Of a DNA stretch of 64,000 nt, positions 23,098 through 32,419 are shown in pieces. Position 1 is the first letter of the stretch. Each line of letters starts with the position of its first letter. The DNA comes from Chenopodium formosanum (Eukaryota > Streptophyta > Magnoliopsida > Caryophyllales > Amaranthaceae), in assembly GCA_024500155.1 (NCBI GenBank), contig CM044865.1, forward strand, positions 32,753,501 through 32,817,500, read 5' to 3'. Below the pieces are notes generated by a model, which did not search any database, was not told the DNA's origin, and saw only the letters and a program-made list of their open reading frames with translations. The translations under genes and the position numbers were made by a program.

Positions 23098-23999
23098 TAT
23101 GCTAATTTGCTATGGTTTCAAACATTAGACACCTAAGACTAGTTAATATTGACATGTTATGATAAAGAAATAGTTCATTAGATAAGAAATGTAGAAATCG
23201 AACAAAGTAGAAGTCAAATAGTCGATTTTGGATAAAAGTTGTCCTAAAACATAGAAGAATGCTAATTTGCTATGGTTTCAAACAGTAGACAACTAATACT
23301 AGTTATAATTGAAATTTTATGATAAAGAAATAATTCATTAGATAAGAAATGTAGTAATTGGGCAAAGTAGAAGTCAAATAGGCGATTTTGGATAAAAGCC
23401 GTCCTAAAACTTCGTAGAATGATAATTTGATATGGTTTAAAACATTAGACACCTAACACTAGTTATAATTGGCATGTTATGATAAAGAAATAGTTCATTA
23501 GATAAGAAATGTAGAAATCGGGCAAAGTAGAAGTTAAACAGGCGATTTTGGATAAAAGTCGTCCTAAAACTTAGTAGAATGCTAATTTGCTATGGTTTCA
23601 AACATTAGACACTTAAGACTAGTTATAAATGACATTTTATGATAAAGAAATAGGTCATTAGATAATAAATGTAGAAATCGGGCAAAGTAAAAGTCATATA
23701 GGGCTTATTTGGGAGATTTTGGATAAAAACCGTCCTATAAATTACAAAACCCTCTTTTGTTGTGATTTCAAACCTTAGACACCTAATACAGTGATGTAAT
23801 ATGAATATGAATGATGTTTAAAATTTTTAACATATACATTATTATTTAATTATTAGTTTAAATTTTATATATGTAATATATGAATGTTGTTTAATGTTTG
23901 GTATTTGTTTTTTTTTCAAAGGTTTGTAAGATTTAAAGGGAAGACCCTATATCAAGGGAAGAAGTTGATGAAATTCGTGACATGTGGGCTTTTTTGTGA

Positions 24000-24369
24000 C
24001 ATTTGATGGCATCGAGGTAGAATATATAATATATATGTGTTAGTTAGTTAGATAATGAGATTGAGTTTTTTTGTCATTATGAACAATTAATATTTAGTAA
24101 CTATCTTTTTTTTAAAAAAATATGTACATTACTTTTTTGTAATTATTACTATATATTATTTATGAGTTTTATATATGTTATTATTATTATGCATTTTATT
24201 GTTATTGAATTATTATTCTTAAATTTGTAATATTTTAATGTAATTATTATTAATTATTAATATTATTTATTAAGAATAATAATTTTTAAAATTACAGATT
24301 AATGTGTATATCAAAACAGGTCACTAATACTATTATTGTTAATTAATATATAATAATAAAAAAAATTAA
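24000..24369 (+). other. CACTA-A 3' non-coding AT-rich stretch
   Basis: Very AT-rich sequence (TTATTATTAT words) between the last exon and the subterminal repeats. No gene is seen. Confidence 0.7.
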
Positions 24370-24542
24370 CAAATGGCAAGCGGTTTGGCGCCAAAACCGC
24401 TTTCCTTTCCCCCCTAATGGGAAGTGGTTCTAAACCGCTTGCCATTTACATGGCTATTGGCAAGCCCCCTAAATCCATGCGGTTCAGAACCGCTTCCCAT
24501 TAGGGGTTTGAACCGCTTGCCATTATGTTTTTTCAACTAGTG
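24370..24542 (+). repeat. Right terminal and subterminal repeats of CACTA-A
   Basis: Inverted pairs of GGCAAGCGGTT/AACCGCTTGCC (24374-24535) end in the terminal repeat CTAGTG. Two hairpins are evident, one with a GGCGCC centre near 24385. Confidence 0.85.
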
Positions 24543-26434
24543 TAGTTTTTGTTTTTCTTTTCTTTCTCTCTATTTTTGAAAACTTGTTTTAAGAAAACAG
24601 CCAATCCAGTTTGGTTTGGTCCATAGTAAGGGTCTAATAATAGTTTAGTTGATTCGGGTTCAAAAACAGCTTTCCAACGATATATTATAAGCCTAATTCC
24701 GATGAATAATGATGAAGTTATGGCCAAATTACTAAACAAGGCCCAGTTTGATCTTTATGTGCGGCCCAATGATCTAGAGGAGGGCCTATTATTGATTTAT
24801 CATTCCTAATGCGATTAGGATTGATTATTGTCTTCTAGAATCTTTTAGAAGGTTCTTTTGAATCCTTATTTAATTAACATTGATAAATTGACTTTAGTTG
24901 ACTTTTAAGAGTTTTAATCAAAATAAAAGAAGTATTTTCAAGGAAAATACGATTTTGCCCTCTCGTTTGCTTAAATTTTATCAAAATAAGAAAACGCTTG
25001 GTAAATTATTTCTAGCGCCATACGACATCTCTGTCGCCTAGCGGCAGACCTGGCTCTGGCGTCACGCGCAGTGTCTGGCGACAGATCTGTCGTCTGGCGA
25101 CAGCCACGTGTTTGGCGCTGCGGTCGGATTTTATTCTTTTTGAAACTCTACTTTGTTTTTTTATCATATCCGGCTGATTTTCTCTATGAATAGCTTCCTA
25201 AAACCTCCGTTTTCAATCATCAATTCTCATCAATTCTTAGGAATTTTCTCTAATTCTCTCTCTCACCAACTCTCATCAAGAAATTCTTGATTACTCTCTC
25301 TCTTTTCTAAACTAGCTTTTTACAAACACCATACCGCATTCACAAGATCTAGACACACCTAGCCAAATTCGAAGTTGCCTTCGCCCTAGACGTGAAAGGT
25401 TTTAATTTCTGAGGGTTTGGTCACAAATCTCTATTTCAATTATTTAATTTAATTGTTTGTTTTAGATTTTTCTTGAAGTTACTAACGTGTGTATTTTGTT
25501 ATTAGAAAGAGGTACGAGGCATCCAAGTAAGTGCTTTAATTGTTTGCATTGTTATTATGATATAGAAATCATGTCTAGGTTGCTATTATGATTCTTAGTG
25601 TCATGTTAGGGTGTTTTGATCTTCCTAGTATCATGTTTAGGGTAAAGATTATAATATCAAATTTGACAATTGTGATTCCTATGATTTCTTTTATTGTCTT
25701 TTCTAATATTCATGTTAGTATCATGTTAGGGCTAAAGCTTTGATTTTTATTGTTTAGTGACATGCTAGGGTTTGTTATTAATCTTGTAAGTATCATTCCT
25801 AGGATCTTGTTATCATTATGCTTTAACATGATTATTTTAATTATTATGATTGTTATTTCAATTATGATTATAATTGTTATAATTTATGATGATTTATTAT
25901 GTTACTTGATATATATATTTATTGTTATTGCTTGATCACGCTTTTTATGCATGTTTAAAGGGAATTTGTACTTGTAATCACGCTTAATAAGATGATTAAT
26001 AATCTTGTTTAGGGTTAATGTGATTATAATTCAAGTTATCGCTAATACTAGCTTTATTTGTGCATTAATAATCAACCAACATATATTAAACAGGTTTTGG
26101 GTAAACCTATTGATTACATGTTAGTCATAAAGCGCACATAAATACGATCAGAATAAAGTAGAGGCCATTTATTAGAGCAGATTCAATCTCTTTTAGGTGA
26201 TTTGTACCTTCATCCCCGAACTACCAGTCATGGTTCCAGACCTATTGGAGTTAACGATCTCCTGGCTCGTTAAGGGGTGTAACCTTCACCATGTGAACGG
26301 TTTACAAGTTCCTAAAACTTGTTCGCGACTCTTTTCCTCTAGCTTCCTTCCCATTGGACGCCACCATGCTTAAGTGTATGATCACAGTGGGGTTCAAGTT
26401 TGGGGTAATGCTTGAAATATTCCCTACGGTTTTT

Positions 26435-26452
26435 TGGCGACTCTGCAGGGGA
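26435..26452 (+). other. Primer-binding site of Tat-Q
   Basis: TGGCGACTCTGCAGGGGA begins 7 nt after the LTR. TatG-R has the related AGCGACTCCACTGGGA in reverse complement at 54048-54064. The form is typical of Tat-lineage elements; I did not assign the tRNA. Confidence 0.75.
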
Positions 26453-27173
26453 GGATTTCTATTTTAATTCCTAAAATATATTTTGGCAATGATTTAGAAT
26501 GAGTGGATGAGACTCGAAAAGTTCTAAGTATTTCATGTGAGTAATTTTGATTAACATTATTGTCATATGCATAAAAAAGATCTCATTGGAAAGACCATCC
26601 GTAATGAGTTAAAACATAGGATTTTTACACGTAGGAAATTTGAGGAATATCTTTCACAACTAGGATCGAAATAATGTTGCGCGTAACTGGAAAATTTTAC
26701 TGAGCACAGAAAGATGCTGAGGCATGTAGGAACTAGGAATTGGCGTAAAAAAACAGAGACTGTTGCCGAGGATTTGACTTTGTCGCCAGGCAACAGAATC
26801 AAATTGCTGCGACGACCTCTGTTCGCTGGCGCCAAGTTCTTCCAATACCGAGCCAGAAATAAGCGTTCTAATTTTAACCAGTTTTTATTACTGTCTGCTC
26901 GATCCTACTTCGTGATTGAGTTTTTCTCACTGTTCTGAAACCCATATGTGTTCTACATATGGACATAACCCTTTGGGAATTCATGCTCCATCTACCTGAT
27001 TAAACGCTCTGTGCAACAAAGGGTACATTTGAGAATGTTGAATTCACCAAACCATGGAAGCGAGTTTTTAAACTCGCGGTGTCCCATCCACTCGCGTCAA
27101 CCCTTCAAAAGGTAAGGCTTCTGCGTGGTGCATCCGGACAATTAACCATGGACCCTCTTTGACTAACCCATAT
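26453..27173 (+). other. Tat-Q untranslated leader, left part
   Basis: No ORF is supported. It is collinear with 53340-54047 of TatG-R in reverse complement (for example CTCATTACGGATGGTCTTTC and TTCACCAAACCATGGAAGCG on the matching strands). It includes a CpG-rich patch at 26760-26840 and ends at the LARD-S TSD CATAT (27169-27173). Confidence 0.8.
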
Positions 27174-27535
27174 TGATGTGTCTACTTTATATAGTATTTT
27201 ACCCCCGTCCCTTGGTCATAATTATTAGTGTATTTGGCTCTTTAGAGCCAAATTTATTACTAATTGGTGTTTTCTAGTGTTTTCGTAGATTTAGTTGACT
27301 TTTGCAGGGATTTATGATTTTGGAGTATTTTCCCGAGATATTTTGGAGCAATCACGAACATTAGAGAAGCACGACCAGATTCTATAGCCCAGGGCCGGTT
27401 AAAGCCATCGAACCAGTGATTAAGGGCTTGGTATGTGTGATACCGGGGCATTTGGACCGAGTATTTAAGACCCAAAGAGGAAACCCAGATTGGCCCGAAG
27501 ATTTGGAGCCCAATCATAGTCCAAATAGTGGCCTA

Positions 27536-27718
27536 AGAGAGCCGCTCGGCCAAAAAGGCTGGCGCCCGAAGGCGCGCCTGGCCGGGCGAGAGAAGCAAAG
27601 GTCGGCGCCCGGCCAAAGAGGCTGGCGCCCAGAGGCGCGCCCGGCCGGGCGAGGGAAGCAAAGGTTGGCGCCCGAAGGCGCGCCCGATCGGCCGGTGCCT
27701 CGCCCGATCGGGCGCGTG
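27536..27718 (+). repeat. CpG-rich ~60-bp tandem repeat in LTR-S
   Basis: About 2.5 copies of a unit containing GGCTGGCGCCCGAAGGCGCG, GGCCGGGCGAG and AAGCAAAGGT, ending with CGCCCGATCGGCC and GCCCGATCGGGCGCG palindromes. Confidence 0.85.
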
Positions 27719-27770
27719 TTAATGTTAGGAGACGATTAACGTCGTTTAAGTTTTTTTTAGTTTAGGATTC

Positions 27771-27797
27771 TTACGGAGTATAAATACTTCTCCGTAA
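27771..27797 (+). promoter_or_regulatory. TATA box inside an 8-bp inverted repeat
   Basis: TTACGGAG (27771-27778) and CTCCGTAA (27790-27797) flank TATAAATACTT. The TATA box thus occupies the loop of a perfect foldback. Confidence 0.7.
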
Positions 27798-28609
27798 AAC
27801 GAATTTAGTACCTTCTTTACCTTCTTTTTACTCTTTCTTAATTTTTCTGAGACTTTCTCTCTCTAACTCTTTTCCCTCTCCTCTTAAACTCTTAGTATTA
27901 TTTTCTCTCTATATAACTCTTGGTTTAATTTCAGTAATTTATTCTCTTTCTTTGATCATGTCTCCTCTAATTGTCTTGATTAGTTTAGTTTTAATTATGT
28001 GTGAGTAGTTTAATTTCTAGGGTTTATGGGGATCCATAAATAATATGAAGGGGTAATTTGTTGTTGTTAATTATCAATGCTAGATTAATTTCCTATTGAT
28101 TGATTTAATGCTCTGTGACTAGATTAGGCCTGATCTTTTATGCATGAGTTTAACAATATTGATTCGATATTCGACAGATGAGAATTAATGTTTAGGTCTA
28201 GTTTCAATAGGCAGGTTAATTTATAAATGGTTAATTCGAGATTCGAAAGATGAGATTTAATACCGGTAAATTAATTGTGTGATTATAATACGTAGCGAAA
28301 GCCCTTTATAATCTGATTAATATATGCATTGATGAATGATTATTATGTTTTACCCTGGAGTATTATTTATTGTTGAACCTATGCCCTAGATCCTTTTATA
28401 TATTGTTTTCTCCTTATTCTCATTCTTTGTAGTTTAGTTTCATACTCAAATATAAATATTGGTTACTTTATAATTTAGATTACTTTAGTTAATTAGGAAT
28501 AGAAAGACTTGTTTCCCTGTGGAGATCGACCCTACTTCCCTATCTACTTTAGTTAGAGGATTTAGGTATTACTTTTGATTAGGGGATACGACTTTACCCT
28601 GTCAAAATT

Positions 28610-28627
28610 TGGCGACGTTGCCAGGGA
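28610..28627 (+). other. Primer-binding site of LARD-S
   Basis: TGGCGACGTTGCCAGGGA differs from the tRNA-Asp complement used by LARD-B at two positions. Confidence 0.75.
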
Positions 28628-28742
28628 AACGGTTTTATTTTTATTTCTAATTATTATTAGAGTCTAGATTATTTTTAATTAATTTATTTTTTTTATTATT
28701 ATTTTTTAATTTTTAATTTTTTTTTATGAGTTGAAATTATCC

Positions 28743-29393
28743 ATGCTTATGTCACTACAAGAATTATATAATTTTTATGCAGCACCTAACTACTGTAGTT
28801 GTCAACGTCTTTCTCATGAAAATCCTGAATGCCCTTATAGTGAGTTTTTTGTGCATGCTCCGGATGATTTTAGAGTCTTTCCATATACATATGATCATAT
28901 TCGGAAACGATTAGTTGCTAATGAAAGTTATTTGAAGGCTCTTAATGAAAAAGTCTATGGACACTATAATAATATGAATGTTATTGAGGATGAAGAACCA
29001 TCGGTTATAGAATTTGTGGTTGAAAAATTATTGGTTGACGAATCGGTGATTGAAAAATCATTAGTTGTAGAAACGGTGGTTGATAATTCCTTTGTTGATG
29101 ATGAGGTTATTTGTGAGGGTAAAATTTTAAAGTCATTATTGGATGATAAAGACAATGACTACCTCCATGTTCGTTCTATTAATTCTAAATTTTTAGCGAA
29201 GGAAGTAGAAGGTTGTGGTGTATTTTCATCTCCCTCTTTTGATTTTTCTTTCTATCTTGAGTTCTCTTTATGTGCTCCTAACTTTTTCTATGTAGGGATA
29301 AATGTGCTTGCTATTAAGCCCTATATAGTGCTTAATGAAATGTTTGCAGGAGCGTTTAATAAGTTACTCAAGGCATTGAATTCTTCCGATTGA
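28743..29393 (+). CDS. Small ORF of LARD-S, function unknown
   Basis: The ORF runs 216 codons from the ATG at 28743 (a second ATG lies at 28749). Near the N-terminus YCSCQRLSHENPECP resembles a retroviral zinc knuckle but with one residue instead of two between the first cysteines (C-x-C-x4-H-x4-C). The middle is built from short V/E/D-rich repeats (EKLLVDES, EKSLVVET, VDNSFVDDE). The end FAGAFNKLLKALNSSD parallels SSAFDKLLRSLQ at the end of the LARD-B ORF, suggesting a shared C-terminal module. No enzyme domain is present. A nucleic-acid-binding role is only an inference from the knuckle. Confidence 0.55.
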   Translation: MLMSLQELYNFYAAPNYCSCQRLSHENPECPYSEFFVHAPDDFRVFPYTYDHIRKRLVANESYLKALNEKVYGHYNNMNVIEDEEPSVIEFVVEKLLVDESVIEKSLVVETVVDNSFVDDEVICEGKILKSLLDDKDNDYLHVRSINSKFLAKEVEGCGVFSSPSFDFSFYLEFSLCAPNFFYVGINVLAIKPYIVLNEMFAGAFNKLLKALNSSD

Positions 29394-29438
29394 GAGAGGG
29401 AGTATGGTCGAGCGGGACCTTGATAAACTAGCGCTTTG

Positions 29439-29452
29439 CGGGAGGCAACCCG
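29439..29452 (+). other. CGGG/CCCG hairpin after the LARD-S ORF
   Basis: The word GGGAGGCAACCCG forms a 4-bp stem with loop AGGCAA, 45 nt after the stop, then T-rich sequence. It is the counterpart of 8487-8504. Confidence 0.65.
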
Positions 29453-29976
29453 TATTTTGTTGCTTTTTATTTAGTTTTTTTTTATTTATTTATTTGTTTG
29501 TGTGTTTTCTTTTTGTTTTGTTTTAGAGAGGTAGAGGAGAGTATATCTTATATTTGTGGGAGTGTGATTTTGTGCAGAGATACTAGAAAAGTTGAGAAAA
29601 GATCGAATGGCTAAAGGGATCCCAGGGCAATTAGCAGCAGCAAGATGCCCCGTCAAATAAGTCGCACGGGCCCGATCGGGCAGATCTCACCCGATCAGGC
29701 GCGCGTACGCGTCAGCAAACTTAGTCAACTTCGACAGGCCATAAATTTTGCGTTTCTTATCCGATTTTTGCGTTTGACCTGTCGTTATAAAACTCTTCAA
29801 GTCTAGTTATGATCAGAATAGTGCACCTGACTCAAATTTGAACTTTTTCCCACTAACACTTTGTTTCTTTCTTACCCAATTTTCTTCCAAAGAGATGCAT
29901 TGCGATTCTCAAGGCTTTGGTGACATTGATGTGGTGATGATGAAGAGTAGTCACCTTGACTACTAGCTTCCCTTTA

Positions 29977-30015
29977 AGACAATGAGGACATTGTCTGATT
30001 TAGCTTGGGGGGAGG
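29977..30015 (+). other. AGGA-loop hairpin and polypurine box of LARD-S
   Basis: Arms AGACAATG (29977-29984) and CATTGTCT (29989-29996) close AGGA. Five nt later comes AGCTTGGGGGGAGG. Confidence 0.8.
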
Positions 30016-31489
30016 TTCTCGTATTCGTATGGTACATCTTTCACTCTCTCTCTTCTCTTTTTACTTTTATTTTTCTTAGTATAGATTTTATTACTTTCTT
30101 AGGATAGTTTTGTTCCAATGAATTGTAAATTATGCTTCCCTGTGCCCCTTACTCGAGAAAATTGTTTTGATTCCTGGTATTTGATGATAAGCATTGTGGA
30201 TTAGTTGATCATGATTTGAAGTTTGATTGCCTTGAAACCTTAACATGCATCAATTTTTTCCAACTACTTGTGAATATAGTGCTTGACTAGTTGATTTGGT
30301 TAGGAATGTGTGATAGTTCCATAGTTCCTGGTATGTCAATGAGTTTGAGTATTGGTTTGCAACTATTATTAATATTTATATGATTCATTATTATGCACAT
30401 TGTGGAGGACGAAGGCATTTGTTCTTTTAGGTAGCCTCCAGATGATTGTAGATGCATTTGTTCCCTTCTTGCTACCCATGTTATTGCCTTGACATTTTGT
30501 TGTTTATTAGCCACATTACAAGCCTATTTTGCCCCATTGGATACTAGTCCCAAGCTTGTCTTGGGGGAGCTATTAGTGAGTGAGGTGAGGGAGTTTGCAG
30601 TGTGCTTATTATTTGCACAATTTGGGTGGGTTGCTGAGAAGTTGTTTTGTTTTTTATCATGTTTTTTTTTATGAGTTTGAGAGTTATATTTTCTTGAAAA
30701 AAAATAAAGCATGATGCTATGAAAAAAAGAAAGAGAAGTTCAAGAAAAAAAATGTGAAAAAAATAAGTGAACTTCAATAGAAAAAAAAAGAAAAAAAAAT
30801 GTTCAAATGTTCTAGTTGGAGGTTGATTCAAAAGAAAAAAAAATAAGAACTTCAATGAAAAATTCAAGTTTGGAAAATAAAGTTTGTTTATTTATTATGA
30901 TTGGAGTATATTTGGTTGATGTTAGAGTTGGTTATGTAGGAGATGTTGATTATTATTTATTTTGATCATGTTTATTAGGATTTGCTCCCTTAAGCATAGC
31001 TTTACTCTCACTTGTTCCCAAATGATTCCTACCCTAGCCTTACATTACAATCTTTAAAGACCTTCTGACCTTTGTGCATAGAGTTGTATGAATGTGAAAG
31101 TGTTGTTTATCAATGCAAGTTATGATTTGGCATATTTCGAGTCGACTAGTAGGATTGAGCGTTCATTGTTTTATACACACGAGAGTGTGAGTTGGGAGGG
31201 CATTGTTCACATAAAGGGGGTTGGATGGAGAGCGATCGAGTACATCTTTTACTCGCCACAAAAATGAGAGTTGAGTGTATGAGCACTAGTCTTGAATTCT
31301 TTATGCTCTTGTGGTTTGCTTTATTTGACAATTGTTAGGGAAGATTGGTAATTAGATGGATTTGATTGGTTGACTTTGAAGCATGTTTATTTGATTTACC
31401 CTGGATCGTTTGTGCTTGGTTTTTACTTTTTGGGGTGAAGCATATTTATTGATTCATTGATGAGATCTTTGCTTAGGGACAACCCATAT

Positions 31490-32419
31490 CCCGAAATTTA
31501 GAGAACTAGAGCCATGGACAGGTTGCAAACTGATTACATCATATTGTGACTACTTGCCTAAATGTGCATTATTAGTTGTGCATACTCTATGTGTTTTTCC
31601 TAACCGTTTGTTTGACTTGTGTTTAAGACTAAATAAACTGATTAATGACTAAAAGGACTTTGCCTAATTAATTAATTAATTAATTAATTTGAGTAATTAA
31701 AGTCTAATAATTTAATCGGAATTAATTTAGTACAACTTTACGCATGTCCCGTAGAGTTAAAATACTGAAAGCAGTCCCAGATCAACGTTCTAGCAATGGC
31801 ACCACGATTTGGACTGCACCGCCACATTATGTTGTGCAACGCCTGGCGACGTCTGGCGCTGCACTACAAAGTGCGGCGACAGTCCTGTTTCTTTGGCGAC
31901 AATTTGTTATTTTGCTCGAGTCATCACTGTGAGTCTAATTAAACAGTTTTCTAATCAATTCGATCATTTTGTTAATAAAAATACCTTTTGTAAGTCCTTA
32001 ATTAAGTCTAGACATTAAGTCCCATGGTCTTACACAAGAGTCAAAGCATGTCACTTGCACTCAAAATATAAATCACACACTAATACGTATGTACACTTTG
32101 ACCATGTTAAGAGTGTCTTGTATGCGCGTGTTTTCCGTAATTTTATTAGGGGGGTAAGTCGGATATTAATCCTACAATTAAACCACTTGTTTGAACCCTT
32201 ATGCTTGATTCCCAAAAATATACACCCTATTTTTCCTTTTTCTTTTTCTTTATAAACCCGTAAAGTCAAAGTCAATTCGAGTTAAGTCATTAAAAACAAA
32301 GTGGTTTAATTTACAGCGCGTGGTCAAGAAAGGAAGGGCGTTTGATCAAAGACAACCTTTTCATTCAAGTACAACTTTTAGACAAACCAATCGCTCTAAA
32401 AAGGAAAGCTAAGAAGATA
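31490..32419 (+). other. Tat-Q untranslated leader, right part
   Basis: It resumes after LARD-S and is collinear with 52505-53310 of TatG-R in reverse complement (GAGAACTAGAGCCATGG, CCGTTTGTTTGACTTGTGTT). It has an (AATT)n run at 31661-31690 and a CpG-rich patch of TGGCGAC/TGGCGCT words at 31820-31905. No ORF is supported apart from the gag upstream frame. Confidence 0.8.

Larger units (their letters stand above)
21425..23770 (+). repeat. ~160-bp tandem repeat array inside an intron
   Basis: About eleven degenerate copies of a unit containing GCGATTTTGGGTAAAAGCC, GTCCTAAAACTTAGTAGAATG, CAAACATTAGACACCTAAGA and GATAAAGAAATAGTTCATTA. Unit starts are near 21425, 21567, 21727, 21887, 22045, 22575, 22726, 22887, 23222, 23387, 23550 and 23712, so the period is mostly 150-163 bp. 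Two unrelated segments interrupt it: the GC island 22190-22478 and the insert 22912-23097. It lies in the last intron of the Ulp1-type gene. Confidence 0.88.
17733..23999 (+). pseudogene. TNPA-like gene with C-terminal Ulp1-type protease domain
   Basis: A multi-exon gene, recognised by GT-AG junctions that join one reading frame: 17733-18231, 18543-18795, 18882-19151, 19231-19622, 19707-19780, 19869-20141, 20230-20575, 20673-20861, 20956-21108, around 21300-21395 and 23922-23999. An upstream first exon may start at 17633. The first part is acidic. Exons 2-4 match the plant Transposase_24/TNPA family (ERLKNFKSYLRTRW, INAGKKLYSHHMG, SEVIEGKLT) with a coiled-coil-like end. Later exons carry a Ulp1-like cysteine protease domain: LHWSLMVI (His 20960-20962), YYFDS (Asp 21011-21013), NGVDC (Cys 21324-21326), ending EEVDEIRDMWAFL. 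A stop in exon 5 (near 19758) and a frameshift just after the catalytic Cys, plus loss of the usual Gly after it, indicate decay. Confidence 0.78.
12598..24542 (+). mobile_element. CACTA-A: En/Spm-type DNA transposon
   Basis: An 11.9-kb element with termini CACTAGTAGAA and (reverse complement) CACTAGTTGAA, flanked by TSD TAG (12595-12597, 24543-24545). Subterminal regions hold inverted copies of GGCAAGCGGTT. Two plus-strand genes are present: a tnp2 transposase (14113-17473) and a TNPA-like gene with a Ulp1 domain (17733-23999). Both are broken. The uninterrupted target is visible in the TatG-R LTR near 47885 and 55955 (GTTGCGG followed by AAAGTTTTTAT on the opposite strand). Confidence 0.92.
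12488..26428 (+). repeat. 5' LTR of Tat-Q, split by CACTA-A
   Basis: It starts TATAGACACCC (expected TGTAGACACCC, as in TatG-R) and ends ATTCCCTACG (expected ...TACA), so both terminal dinucleotides have mutated. The visible parts are 12488-12597 and 24543-26428. They match TatG-R LTRs in reverse complement across their whole length. The CpG-rich block at 25020-25125 (CTGTCGCC, GGCGACAG words) lies about 60 bp before a decayed TATA box (TATGAATA, 25185-25192). Confidence 0.88.
27174..28604 (+). repeat. 5' LTR of LARD-S
   Basis: 1,431 bp. A CpG-rich tandem block (27536-27718) is followed about 60 bp later by a TATA box (27779-27786). The rest is AT-rich R/U5. No second copy exists in the window. 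Confidence 0.82.
27174..31484 (+). mobile_element. LARD-S: non-autonomous LTR element lacking its 3' LTR
   Basis: It starts with LTR TGATGTGTC...ACCCTGTCA and a tRNA-Asp-like primer-binding site, and encodes one small ORF. Its right end TTTGCTTAGGGACAA joins CCCATATCCCG, where CATAT (31485-31489) is the right TSD and the Tat-Q leader resumes. The polypurine tract and 3' LTR that should lie there are missing, so it is a 3'-deleted element. Its layout (ORF, CGGG hairpin, AGGA hairpin with polypurine box, TTACAA boxes) mirrors LARD-B. Confidence 0.82.
29394..31484 (+). other. Non-coding interior of LARD-S
   Basis: It contains the CGGG hairpin (29439-29452), a second CpG-rich patch (29655-29720, GCCCGATCGGGC word shared with the LTR block), the AGGA hairpin with polypurine box (29977-30015), a CCCAAG/CTTGGG foldback with GGGGGAG (30551-30570), an A-rich stretch (30700-30850) and a CCTTACATTACAA box near 31037. 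No gene is supported. Confidence 0.7.
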
